Source: Leptotrichia shahii
Lineage (GTDB): Bacteria; Fusobacteriota; Fusobacteriia; Fusobacteriales; Leptotrichiaceae
Length of the DNA stretch: 64,000 bases
Assembly: GCF_008327825.1 (NCBI RefSeq)
Contig: NZ_AP019827.1
Coordinates: forward strand, 620,001-684,000
Reading direction: 5' to 3'
Both the position numbers and the translations under genes were made by a program. Under the pieces are notes generated by a model. The model was given only the letters and a program-made list of their open reading frames with translations. It did not search any database and was not told the origin of the DNA. This document shows, in pieces, positions 46,580 to 55,438 of the stretch (position 1 is the first letter of the stretch; each line of letters begins with the position of its first letter).

Positions 46580-47476
46580 ATGTCAAAAATTGCTTTTGTA
46601 TTTCCAGGACAAGGTACACAGTATGCTGGAATGGGGAAAAAATTATACGATGAAGTAAATGATGAAAATAAAAAATTAATTGATAAAATTTTTGAAAATA
46701 ATGAAGATGTAAAGAAAGTTATTTTTGAAGGAACTGACGAAGAATTAAAAAATACAAAATATGCACAACCTGCAATTGCATTATTTTCAGTTATTTTAAC
46801 TAAATTATTAAAAGAAAAAGGTATAAATGCAGATTTTGTGGCTGGACATAGCTTGGGAGAATACAGTTCTTTATATGCGGCTCAAGTTTTAAATGAAATT
46901 GATACATTAAAATTGATTGCAAAAAGAGGGGAAATAATGAGCCATGCTAATGTTAGCGGGGGAATGGCTGCAATATTAGGACTTAGTGCAGCAGATGTTG
47001 AAAATATCTGCAATGGAATTGATGGAACTGTGGAAGCAGTAAATTATAATGAGCCAAAGCAGACTGTTATTGCTGGAGAAAAAGAAGCAATTGAAAAAAA
47101 TCTTGAATTATTTAAGGAAAAAGGTGCAAGAAGAGCATTGCCACTAGCAGTTTCAGGACCTTTCCATTCATCATTGATGAAGCCTGTTGCCGAAACTTTA
47201 AAAAAAGAATTTGAAAATTATACTTGGAATGATCCAGCAATTCCAATTATTGCAAATACTACAGCAAATATTTTAACTTCAGCTAAAGAAATAAAAAATG
47301 AATTGTATAATCAGACATTCGGTCCAGTAAAATGGGTTGACACAATAAATAAGCTAGCTGAAAATGGAGTTACAAAGATTTATGAAATTGGACCAGGAAA
47401 AGTATTGGCAGGATTAATTAAAAAGATTAATAAAGAAATAGAAGTTATTAATATTGAAAATGTAGAAAGTTTGTAA
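46580..47476 (+). CDS. fabD: Malonyl-CoA:ACP transacylase
   Basis: The 298-residue protein opens IAFVFPGQGTQYAGMGKK. The catalytic Ser is in VAGHSLGEYSSLYAA and the catalytic His in VSGPFHSSLMKP. It loads malonyl groups onto ACP for FabH and the elongating synthases. TTAAGAGGAGAAG precedes the ATG. acpP and fabF, which often follow, are not present; a terminator ends the unit. Confidence 0.96.
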   Translation: MSKIAFVFPGQGTQYAGMGKKLYDEVNDENKKLIDKIFENNEDVKKVIFEGTDEELKNTKYAQPAIALFSVILTKLLKEKGINADFVAGHSLGEYSSLYAAQVLNEIDTLKLIAKRGEIMSHANVSGGMAAILGLSAADVENICNGIDGTVEAVNYNEPKQTVIAGEKEAIEKNLELFKEKGARRALPLAVSGPFHSSLMKPVAETLKKEFENYTWNDPAIPIIANTTANILTSAKEIKNELYNQTFGPVKWVDTINKLAENGVTKIYEIGPGKVLAGLIKKINKEIEVINIENVESL

Positions 47477-47500
47477 TTTTTATTTATAATGTAAATTGAA

Positions 47501-47545
47501 AAAGACTGACTTAAAAAGAGAATTTTTAAGTATAGTCTTTTTTTT
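47501..47545 (+). terminator. Rho-independent terminator of fabD
   Basis: AAAGACTGACTTAAAAA pairs with TTTTTAAGTATAGTCTTT, followed by TTTTT. Confidence 0.85.
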
Positions 47546-47704
47546 GATATATTATATGCTATTTTCCATTTAAATAGCGAATTGATTATAAATTTTTTTG
47601 CAAATAATATAAAATATAACTTTTATTTTTAAATGAAGTTTAGTATTAAGTATAAATTTAAAATAAAAATTTTTAATATTTTTTAAAAATAATTTAATTT
47701 AATA

Positions 47705-47733
47705 TTGACATTTTTTTAAAAATATAGTATAAA
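47705..47733 (+). promoter_or_regulatory. Promoter of the pilus/secretion locus
   Basis: TTGACA (47705-47710) and TATAAA (47728-47733) are 17 bp apart. It lies about 37 bases before the pilin gene. Confidence 0.8.
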
Positions 47734-47769
47734 TAATTAAATAAAAATTAATAAAAGAGGTGAGTAGTT

Positions 47770-48219
47770 ATGGATAAGGTTATAAAAAATAATCAAAAAA
47801 AGATTGGAAAGATGAAAAGAAGGGAGGGAAATAAAAAATTACGAGAACGTGAAAAAGGATTTACACTTGTGGAAGTGATTTTAGTAGTAGCAATTATTAC
47901 AATAATATCAGCAATTGCTGTACCTCAAGTTGGAAAATATTTGAATAAGGCTAATAGAAGTAAAGTTATTGGAGCAGTTGCAGAGCTTAATAACACATCA
48001 ACTTCTTGGAGTATTGACCATGGAGGAGATTCGCCTAAAAATCTTCAGGATATTTTGACAGAACATGGAAACTTAAATAAACTTGGAATTGGGTTAGATA
48101 GTAGTGGAAAATTTAAAATTGGGAATATTGAAGGAAATGTTGTTTATCAGAATGGAGAAATTTTTGCAAAAATTTCTGCAGGAAGCAAGGCATTTGCAGG
48201 GGAAGAAATTAGAAAATAA
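47770..48219 (+). CDS. Type IV pilin / GspG-like major pseudopilin
   Basis: The 149-residue prepilin has a long, strongly basic leader of 30 residues. The cleavage site is KG|FTLVEVILVVAIITIIS, with Glu at +5 of the mature protein, then a short globular domain of about 95 residues without a Cys pair. An in-frame ATG at 47812 would give a 16-residue leader, closer to common leaders. It would be the main fibre subunit. The prepilin peptidase gene starts at its last base. Confidence 0.88.
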   Translation: MDKVIKNNQKKIGKMKRREGNKKLREREKGFTLVEVILVVAIITIISAIAVPQVGKYLNKANRSKVIGAVAELNNTSTSWSIDHGGDSPKNLQDILTEHGNLNKLGIGLDSSGKFKIGNIEGNVVYQNGEIFAKISAGSKAFAGEEIRK

Positions 48220-48680
48220 TGAAACTTGAAATAATAAATAGTATAGTCGAAGTTATTAAATATTGTATTTTTTTTAGAATAATTTGGGTTGATATAAAAA
48301 AGAGGATAATTCCTGAAGAGAGTGTTGTTGTTTTAATTGTTTTAGGATTAATATCGGCAATTCAAAATGATAATTTGGAAAAGTATTATTTGGGAATTTG
48401 TGCCTATTCAATGCCGATGATAGTGCTTTATATTTTAGAAGATTATTTTGGAAAAACGCTGATAGGCTTTGGGGATGTGAAGCTAATGATGGGGATTGGT
48501 GGACTTTTGGGATATTTTGGGATAGAGAAAATATTGAATTTTTATATGATTCTATATATTTTTTCAGGAATTATTGCTTTTTTATTTTTATTTTTGAAAA
48601 AATGGAAGAAATATGAATATATACCATTTGCACCGTTTATTATCGCAAGTTATGTTATTTTTGTAATTTTTAAAAAGTGA
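48219..48680 (+). CDS. Prepilin peptidase, peptidase domain only
   Basis: The 153-residue A24-family aspartic protease has both catalytic Asp: WVDIKKRIIPEE (Asp25) and LIGFGDVKLMMGIGG (Asp86). They sit at the ends of membrane helices, with about five or six segments overall. The N-terminal methyltransferase domain with its Cys motifs found in full PilD/GspO is absent, as in TadV/CpaA-type enzymes. It cleaves the leaders of the neighbouring prepilins. Both ends overlap neighbouring genes, suggesting tight coupling. Confidence 0.85.
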   Translation: MKLEIINSIVEVIKYCIFFRIIWVDIKKRIIPEESVVVLIVLGLISAIQNDNLEKYYLGICAYSMPMIVLYILEDYFGKTLIGFGDVKLMMGIGGLLGYFGIEKILNFYMILYIFSGIIAFLFLFLKKWKKYEYIPFAPFIIASYVIFVIFKK

Positions 48681-48694
48681 AAGCTGGTGAAAAA

Positions 48695-49153
48695 ATGGAA
48701 AAAAATAGGGGAGAAACGTTAATTGAAAGTCTTATTTCAATGTTTTTTGTTACAGTTGCCATTATTCCAATTTCAAATTTATTTTTAAAAACTTTTCAAA
48801 CAGATGTGAAAGTAGATGATTTAAATAAAAAAAATGTAAATATTGAAAATATGATTGAAATAATAAAGGCAAAAAAATATGAGGAAATATTGAATTTTAG
48901 TGAAAAATATGAGATTTTAAAAGTGGATGATTTTTATGATAGATTTGCAATTGAAAAAAAGTATCAAGTTTTAAAAAATTTGGAGCAAAGGCAGGATAAA
49001 AATGGAAAAATTCAAGAGAATAAAATGAATGTGGAAATAAAGAGAACGGATGGGTATTTTATTAATGAATATGGAAATAAGAAGTATGTTTTTGAAATAA
49101 ATATTGATAAAGTAAAGGATTATTACTTTCCTGATTTTGATGAACAGAGTTAA
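48695..49153 (+). CDS. Minor pseudopilin, GspI/PilV-like
   Basis: I chose the ATG at 48695 after GGTGA; a GTG at 48677 overlaps the previous stop. The prepilin signature is NRG|ETLIESLISMFFVTVAII. It has a very short leader and an unusual Glu at +1 in place of Phe/Met, with the normal Glu at +5. The C-terminal part is a small charged domain. GspI/PilV assignment is by position and the ESLI pattern. Confidence 0.75.
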   Translation: MEKNRGETLIESLISMFFVTVAIIPISNLFLKTFQTDVKVDDLNKKNVNIENMIEIIKAKKYEEILNFSEKYEILKVDDFYDRFAIEKKYQVLKNLEQRQDKNGKIQENKMNVEIKRTDGYFINEYGNKKYVFEINIDKVKDYYFPDFDEQS

Positions 49154-49325
49154 TTTTAAAAATTTTCCATTAATTGAATTTTGTAGATTTTTAAAAATTA
49201 GGGAATAATGGTATTTATAAAACTAGATCTTTTATCAAAAAATAGAAAAAATGTAAAAAAATAAAATGGAATAATATTGTATTGATTGTATAAATTTATA
49301 AAAAGAACAAAAATTAAGGGGGAAA

Positions 49326-49799
49326 ATGATTGGAAAGGTAAAAAATAGAAGAAGCGGATATTTATTGGTAGAAATATTGATAAGTATGTTTATATTTTCT
49401 GTGCTTGTTTTTGTCATCTCTGTATTTTTAAAACGGATAATCATTGTAGAAAAGGCTAAGAAAGATAATCAGAAAATATATGAGAAAATGTATTTTTCAA
49501 TGGATAAAATGGTTTTGGATATAAAAAATAGGGATTCGCAGAAATTTTCTTATGAAGGAGAAAATAATAATATTTTGGTTAGGGAAAATTTGATAGTTTT
49601 TAAATTAAATGAAATTTTTTATAAAATTGAATATGACAAAGGAAAACTTTTCGTTTCAGATGCTGAAAATATTGGAAAATTTGGAAGTAAAGTGGAAATT
49701 GGAAAATTTAATGAAGTAAAATTTGAAAAGGCAGGGAAATTACTGATTATTCGATTAAAGGAAAATAAAAATGAAGATATTAGGATTATAAAAATTTAA
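49326..49799 (+). CDS. Minor pseudopilin, GspJ/PilW-like
   Basis: The 157-residue product has the prepilin signature RRSG|YLLVEILISMFIFSVLVFV with Glu at +5. The soluble part is beta-rich (FSYEGENNNILVREN, IFYKIEYDKGKLFVSD), the pattern of GspJ/PilW minor pilins. GGGGGAAA lies just upstream. A gap of 172 bases separates it from the previous pseudopilin. Confidence 0.75.
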   Translation: MIGKVKNRRSGYLLVEILISMFIFSVLVFVISVFLKRIIIVEKAKKDNQKIYEKMYFSMDKMVLDIKNRDSQKFSYEGENNNILVRENLIVFKLNEIFYKIEYDKGKLFVSDAENIGKFGSKVEIGKFNEVKFEKAGKLLIIRLKENKNEDIRIIKI

Positions 49800-49950
49800 T
49801 ATTATTTATATTTTTTTCTTTAACACTGTTTCTCGTTAAGAATAATAGTTTTGTTATAATTTTTATTCTTTAAATAAGATTTAGTTTTATAAGAAAGTTA
49901 AGTTTTTGTGTTTGAATAATTAAATTCAATGTAAATTGAGGTTTTAGATA

Positions 49951-50571
49951 ATGAAAAATAGATATTTTAGTTTGATAAGAAGTAAAAAATTGAATAGGAA
50001 AAAATCAAAATCAGATAATAAAATAACAAAAAATAATAAAAGAAATGTAGGAGCAAGTCTAGTTTATGTTCTAGTGGTTTTGTCAATAATATCAGCATTT
50101 TCAATTAATTTTGTGTATTATGTGCAACAAAAGAAAGATATGGTATTTTTGAAAAGCCATAAAGAAAATAAAATAGAGAAAAAAATTTTGGTTCAGATGG
50201 AAAATAAGAATGTGGAAAAAATTTTGGAAAGAGGGATTAATTTTGATGGAAATTTGATTTTGATGGGGAAGAAAGAACGGTATTTTGATAGTATTTTAAA
50301 AAAAGATGGAAAGAATATCGAATTTAAAAATTTAATATTTTTAGTAAAAGATACTGAAAGCATTGGAAATTATAGGATTAAATCTATAAGTGATGAAAAT
50401 AATAATGAATATTCTTTACCGCTTGAGGAAAATAAAGTTTATAGTGAATTAAAAATTGTATTTGCAAGGAAAATTTTAGGTGAAGAAATTTTGTTTCAGG
50501 AAAAAGTTGGGTTTAGGAGGGGAAGTCCGCTGGAGGTGGAGATGAGGGTTGTGGAATCAGAATTTTTATAG
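49951..50571 (+). CDS. Minor pilin, PilX/GspK-like
   Basis: The 206-residue product has a basic leader of about 34 residues. The segment KRNVG|ASLVYVLVVLSIISAFS then lacks Glu at +5. That combination is typical of GspK and PilX, which sit at the fibre tip. The rest is a mixed domain with no obvious large insert, so it is shorter than GspK. The ribosome site is weak (GAGG 12 bases upstream). Confidence 0.7.
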   Translation: MKNRYFSLIRSKKLNRKKSKSDNKITKNNKRNVGASLVYVLVVLSIISAFSINFVYYVQQKKDMVFLKSHKENKIEKKILVQMENKNVEKILERGINFDGNLILMGKKERYFDSILKKDGKNIEFKNLIFLVKDTESIGNYRIKSISDENNNEYSLPLEENKVYSELKIVFARKILGEEILFQEKVGFRRGSPLEVEMRVVESEFL

Positions 50572-50681
50572 GGTTGTATCCAATGTTTTTTTGGGTAAAA
50601 TTATAGAATTTAAAAAATTATAAAAATAAAAAATACTATATTATTTAAAAGATTAATAATTAAAATATTAAAGGGGGAGTG

Positions 50682-52100
50682 ATGGAAGAAAAAATAAAAA
50701 TATATATAAGAAGCAGAAATAAAGTTTATATATATTTTAATAATGAAATATATTTTTTTGAAAATCAAGAGTTGGAAATGGCTCTGGAGTCGTTTTTTGA
50801 GGAAAATAACATTGGAAAAAATTTAAAATTGGCTGTAATTTTGCATTATTCGTATTTTTTGTTTGATAATTTTAATGGAAATGTGGCAGAATCTAGCAAG
50901 AAGGAAAATAGTGTTGAAGATTCAGGGAAAAAATCTATAAAATTTGAAGATATTTCAGGAATTTTAAAGAAAAAAATTAATTTTGTAAAAAGAAAAATGG
51001 TTATAAATCATTTTGAAAAGCAGTTTTTAGATATTTATTTGGACAAAAGGGAAATTTTTAAAATAAAAAATTGCTTAAAAAAATATTCGGCAGTAGTTTC
51101 AGAACTGAAAGTTGATTTTGAAACTGTTTATAGTTATTTTAAGGATAAAAATTTTGAAGCAAATCAGAGAGAGAAGTTTGAAAATGAAAATAATATTTTT
51201 AAAAACGAAGGAAATTTTCAAGATGTAAATGGGAATATTGAAGAGATTCAAGAAATAGAGATTTTTAAAAATGAGGATGTAAAAAAAAATCAAGAAATGG
51301 AAGTTTTTGAAAATAAAGCTGTGAATAGAGATTTTGCTGAGATTGAAGAAATTGATATAAATGAGAATAATAACTTAGAGAATGAAAATGATAAAATTGA
51401 AATTTTGCAGTTGGGGGAAGAAAATAGCCTTAGAATTTTGATCGAGAACGAGAAAATTATTGAGATTGAAAAAATTGAATTGAAAATTGAAGATGTGGAT
51501 GATGTTGAAAATTTTGATTTTGGAGATATGATAGTTGTCGGAGATGGAGAAAATGATGTAAAAATTATATTTTCAGGGGCAGAGTTTTCGGATAATGTTG
51601 ATTTTATGAAGAAAAGGGCTGTTTTTGATGGGGAAAGTGTGAAAAGTATAAAGGTTTTGGATATTGCTATTGCTGGAATTTTTATATTTGCATATTTCCT
51701 GATTTACAATTTAATTCCGCTTCAGAAAAAAACTGTGGAAAATGAAATTATTCAGAAGGAGATAAAGTCGCTAGAAAAGGATTATTTGAAAAGAAAGGCT
51801 GAAGAACTTCCTAATTATTCAAAGGAACTTACGACTCTTCGTGAAATTGATAACGGAATAAAGAGGCGGGAGTATTATTCAGTTATAAAATTTTTAGTTG
51901 AAAATAGTAAAAATGGTATTGATTATACGAAAATTAATTATGAAAAGGCAAAATGGACTGTACAGGGGGAAATGGAAAATTTTAATAATTTTGAGAAACT
52001 TGAGAATAATATTTTGAGAAGATATCCAAATTCTGAATTGGGGTATTTGAAAGATAATGATACAGCAACGGTTTTTGAATATGTGATTGAGCCATTTTAA
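50682..52100 (+). CDS. GspL / fused PilM-PilN-like inner-membrane assembly protein
   Basis: I chose the ATG at 50682 after GGGGGAG. The 472-residue protein has a cytoplasmic part of about 320 residues, one membrane segment (VLDIAIAGIFIFAYFLIYNL, about 325-345) and a periplasmic coiled coil plus small domain of about 125 residues, as in PilN or the end of GspL. The cytoplasmic half carries a long acidic Glu/Asn/Ile-rich stretch (about 165-240), and an actin-like fold is not obvious. I infer the family from topology, order and the PilO-like neighbour. Confidence 0.65.
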   Translation: MEEKIKIYIRSRNKVYIYFNNEIYFFENQELEMALESFFEENNIGKNLKLAVILHYSYFLFDNFNGNVAESSKKENSVEDSGKKSIKFEDISGILKKKINFVKRKMVINHFEKQFLDIYLDKREIFKIKNCLKKYSAVVSELKVDFETVYSYFKDKNFEANQREKFENENNIFKNEGNFQDVNGNIEEIQEIEIFKNEDVKKNQEMEVFENKAVNRDFAEIEEIDINENNNLENENDKIEILQLGEENSLRILIENEKIIEIEKIELKIEDVDDVENFDFGDMIVVGDGENDVKIIFSGAEFSDNVDFMKKRAVFDGESVKSIKVLDIAIAGIFIFAYFLIYNLIPLQKKTVENEIIQKEIKSLEKDYLKRKAEELPNYSKELTTLREIDNGIKRREYYSVIKFLVENSKNGIDYTKINYEKAKWTVQGEMENFNNFEKLENNILRRYPNSELGYLKDNDTATVFEYVIEPF

Positions 52101-52126
52101 AATTAAAAAATAATAGGAAGAGAAAA

Positions 52127-52672
52127 ATGATAAAATTAAATTTTAAGATAATGATACTTATAGTTGGAATTGTTTTTATGTTGGTAAGTATTAATAAAAA
52201 GTATGGAAAATATAAGGAAATTTTGAATAATAGAAAAATTTTAATTGAAAATAAAAGGAATTTGGAAAATAAAATTGTGAATGTGGTGGAAAGTAAAAAT
52301 GCCGAAAGAAGCAAAATTATGAGAGAATATAACGAAATAATCGCAATTGCAGAAAAATTGTCGTTTTTGTCAATAAAAAATGAATCGGAATTTAAGAAAA
52401 TGATTTATGTATTCTCACACGACAGTGGACTGAAAATGAAGGAAATCTCAAAGTCTGAGAATATATGGGAAAGAAATGGGTACAGACTTAAGTATATTCA
52501 TTTTACAGTATATGGAAGTTTAAATAATTTTGGAAAATTTATTTATTTTGTGAACAAAAGTAAAAAATATATTGACACATCTAAAATATTTATGGAACTT
52601 ACGAGCGATGGATTTAAAATCTCACTGGGATTTATAGAGAAGGTTGAAAATAAAAGTAAAATTAGTATTTAG
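52127..52672 (+). CDS. PilO/GspM-like inner-membrane protein
   Basis: The 181-residue product has one N-terminal membrane segment (FKIMILIVGIVFMLVSI), a coiled coil (about 25-75) and a small ferredoxin-like periplasmic domain (YRLKYIHFTVYGSLNNFGKFIYF). This is the topology of PilO and GspM, which pair with PilN/GspL. It starts 26 bases after the GspL/PilMN-like gene. Primary sequence alone would not identify it. Confidence 0.65.
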   Translation: MIKLNFKIMILIVGIVFMLVSINKKYGKYKEILNNRKILIENKRNLENKIVNVVESKNAERSKIMREYNEIIAIAEKLSFLSIKNESEFKKMIYVFSHDSGLKMKEISKSENIWERNGYRLKYIHFTVYGSLNNFGKFIYFVNKSKKYIDTSKIFMELTSDGFKISLGFIEKVENKSKISI

Positions 52673-52785
52673 TGAGATTTTTTATTGCAAAAAATGTAGA
52701 AGTTAGATATAGAGGAACGATTTATTATTAAAAAATTATAAAGAATAAAAAGATCAAAATTGAAAAAAGGGGAGGAATTAAAATT

Positions 52786-54009
52786 TTGAAGGGAAAGAAA
52801 AAATTTAGGTTTATAACTGCTTTAATTTTGTTTTTTTATTTTTCAGGAAATAATATTTTTGGAGCAAAAGTAGCTGATTATGTTAATAAAAGTGATGTTG
52901 AAAATGCTAGAAAAATATTTATTTATGAAGTTCCAAAGAAAGTGCAAACTGATAATAAAAAAAAGACAAATGATGGGAATAAAGCTAAAAACAATAGTAA
53001 TCAAGATAGTAAAAATAGTCAGAATGTAAATAAAAATAATAATTCTGCCAATAAAAAAGAAGAAAATAAAAATAAAGGAAGTAACCAGAGTCAAATTCAA
53101 AATCAAGTACAGCAAACTGTGAAGGAAATAAAAAAGAAAACTGGAGAAGTTGATTTGGAATATAGAAATGGGAAGGATATTACTGAGGCACTTAATGGTT
53201 TTTTTGGGTTTGAAGTGATTGGAATTGATAATAAGGTAATCTTTAGCGGAGATGAGAATAAAATCGAAGAGATGAGAAGAATTATAAAATCACTAGATAA
53301 AGAAAAGGAGCAAGTTATAATAAAGGGAACTATAATTGATACAAGTTCTAATTTATTTGAGAGACTTGGTATTGACTGGAGCATAAATGGTGATAATGCA
53401 AATACAAGCAAGGATAATTTAGTAGCAAAATTTTTGAATGGAGAAGTTTCAATTGCCTCAATTTTTTCTAAAGGAGGAAAGTTTTTAGGGATAGATTTTA
53501 ATTTATTGAAGGAAAATGGGGATATACGGATTGAGGCTATGCCGACACTGATGATTATGGAAAATGAGGAAGGAGAATTGAAGGTTACGGAAGAAGTACT
53601 GGTTGGAGAAAAGAAAACTACGAAAAATGATACTGAATATGTAGAGCCAATTTTTTCTGAAGCCGGAATTGTTTTTAGAATAAATCCTGAAATTAGGAAA
53701 ATTAATGGAGTGAAGAAAATTTTGCTTAAAATTGATACAGAAATAAGTAATTTTAGACTAACTTCAAGTTACAATGCCTCTTCTGGTGCTAAACAAAAAA
53801 ACCAGACAAAAACAACAATTACATTAAATAATGGAGGTTCGACTTTTATTGGCGGATTAAAGCAGGATGTAAGTAAGGAGACAATAAGAAGAGTTCCATT
53901 TCTATCAAAAATCCCTATAATTGGTCCACTATTTAAGTATCGCAGAAATAATAGGGAAGTGCGGGATATTTATATTGAAATTGAAGCGATTATACAAGAT
54001 AAAACTTAA
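52786..54009 (+). CDS. Compact secretin (PilQ/GspD-like)
   Basis: The start is TTG after GGGGAGG. The 407-residue product has a signal peptide (residues 1-26). A Lys/Asn/Gln-rich low-complexity spacer follows (about 50-115), then one small N-type domain (VDLEYRNGKDITEALN, then VIFSGDENKIEEMRRIIKSL). The secretin barrel domain ends with RRVPFLSKIPIIGPLFKYRR, the family signature. PilQ and GspD are usually 550-750 residues, so this is short in its N-terminal region. It would form the outer-membrane gate. Confidence 0.85.
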   Translation: MKGKKKFRFITALILFFYFSGNNIFGAKVADYVNKSDVENARKIFIYEVPKKVQTDNKKKTNDGNKAKNNSNQDSKNSQNVNKNNNSANKKEENKNKGSNQSQIQNQVQQTVKEIKKKTGEVDLEYRNGKDITEALNGFFGFEVIGIDNKVIFSGDENKIEEMRRIIKSLDKEKEQVIIKGTIIDTSSNLFERLGIDWSINGDNANTSKDNLVAKFLNGEVSIASIFSKGGKFLGIDFNLLKENGDIRIEAMPTLMIMENEEGELKVTEEVLVGEKKTTKNDTEYVEPIFSEAGIVFRINPEIRKINGVKKILLKIDTEISNFRLTSSYNASSGAKQKNQTKTTITLNNGGSTFIGGLKQDVSKETIRRVPFLSKIPIIGPLFKYRRNNREVRDIYIEIEAIIQDKT

Positions 54010-54108
54010 TAGATAAAATAATTTTTTTGATTTTTTTCAAATCATATAAAAAATTTATAAATTATACTGGAAATTTCAAAAATATGTAGTATAATATTAA
54101 GTAAAGAC

Positions 54109-54212
54109 TATAGTAAAACTACTTTAAAACAGAATACAAAGGTTATGACTATTTATTCAAACCCTGAGTTTATATAATTTTAATAGTTTGATTTTAAATA
54201 GGTTCGAGTATG
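54109..54212 (+). repeat. IS630-ended small repeat (family 2)
   Basis: The 104-bp copy starts TATAGTAAAACTACTTTAAAAC and ends TTCGAGTATG. It aligns end to end with the minus-strand copy at 16321-16426. It lies between the secretin and hldE genes, just behind a TATAAT-containing region. The rest of the 372-base gap is AT-rich with no ORF. Confidence 0.7.
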
Positions 54213-54382
54213 AAATTAAAAATATAATCGAATTCTTTTAATATTAAATTTAATATTGAACTGTCATATTATTTCTTATTTAAAAATAGCAAATTTGTCA
54301 TAACTTTTAAATTTAGTTTTGAAGCGTGTTTTTAATGAATATAATTATAAATTAACTAATTTGAATTTAGGAAAGGAAAAAA

Positions 54383-55384
54383 ATGGTTTCAATTCAAAGG
54401 ATTGAAGAAATAATAAAAAAATTTAATGATATTAGAATAGCTGTTATTGGTGATATGATGTTAGATGAATATTTGATTGGAAAAGTAAACAGAATTTCTC
54501 CAGAAGCTCCTGTTCCGATTGTGAACATAGAAAAGGAAAGATTTGTACTTGGAGGAGCTTCAAATGTAGCAAATAATTTGACTTCGCTTGGAGGAAAGGC
54601 TTATGTCTATGGGGTTATTGGAAATGATGCTAATGGAGAAAAATTTGTTAAAGAACTTGAAGTCAAAAATGTAAATTCTGATGGAATTGTTAAAGATGAT
54701 ACACGTCCAACGATTATTAAAAGCAGAGTTTTATCTCAAGGACAGCAGTTGTTAAGGTTAGATTGGGAAAAGGATACTGATATTTCAGAAGATATTCAAA
54801 ATAAGATTTTAGAAAATTTTGAAAAGAATATTGAAAATATTGATGCAGTATTGCTTTCAGATTATAACAAAGGATTGCTTACGAATAATTTATCTAAAAA
54901 AGTAATTGAAATAGTTAAGAAACATAATAAAAGGGTAATGGTTGATCCAAAACCGCAAAATTTTAAAAATTATGTTGGAGCAACTTCAATGACTCCAAAT
55001 AGAAAAGAAATTCTGGATTATTTTGGAATGAAAAAATTTACAAGTGAAGAGCAGATCGCTGAAAAAATGGCACAATTAAAGGAAGAACTAAAATTGGATA
55101 GTGTTGTGCTTACTAGAAGTGAAGAGGGAGTTTCATTATTTAAGACTAAACATAAGAGAATACCGACTGTGGCAAGGGAAGTTTACGATGTGACAGGTGC
55201 TGGAGATACATTTATATCAACATTTTTACTTTCAATATGTGCTGGAGCGGATTTATATGAGGCTGGGGTAATTGCAAATATGGCATCTGGAATTGTAGTT
55301 GCAAAAATAGGAACAGCTGCTGCGACACAAGATGAAATATTAGAATTTTATAAGGATAATGATAGTATATTAAAAAGTATATAA
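54383..55384 (+). CDS. hldE: D-glycero-beta-D-manno-heptose-7-phosphate kinase
   Basis: The 333-residue PfkB-family kinase corresponds to the kinase half of HldE (HldA/RfaE1). It has IAVIGDMMLDEYLIGKVNRIS, FVLGGASNVANNL, MVDPKPQNFKNYVG and YDVTGAGDTFISTFLL. It phosphorylates heptose 7-phosphate in making ADP-heptose for lipopolysaccharide. The adenylyltransferase half is absent, so a separate HldC-like enzyme is needed. Its presence supports an LPS-bearing diderm host. It interrupts the pilus locus. Confidence 0.92.
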   Translation: MVSIQRIEEIIKKFNDIRIAVIGDMMLDEYLIGKVNRISPEAPVPIVNIEKERFVLGGASNVANNLTSLGGKAYVYGVIGNDANGEKFVKELEVKNVNSDGIVKDDTRPTIIKSRVLSQGQQLLRLDWEKDTDISEDIQNKILENFEKNIENIDAVLLSDYNKGLLTNNLSKKVIEIVKKHNKRVMVDPKPQNFKNYVGATSMTPNRKEILDYFGMKKFTSEEQIAEKMAQLKEELKLDSVVLTRSEEGVSLFKTKHKRIPTVAREVYDVTGAGDTFISTFLLSICAGADLYEAGVIANMASGIVVAKIGTAAATQDEILEFYKDNDSILKSI

Positions 55385-55438
55385 AAATTAACAGTTATAG
55401 AAATTAAGATAAAAATAAAAAGAAAAGGAAGTGAAGTT

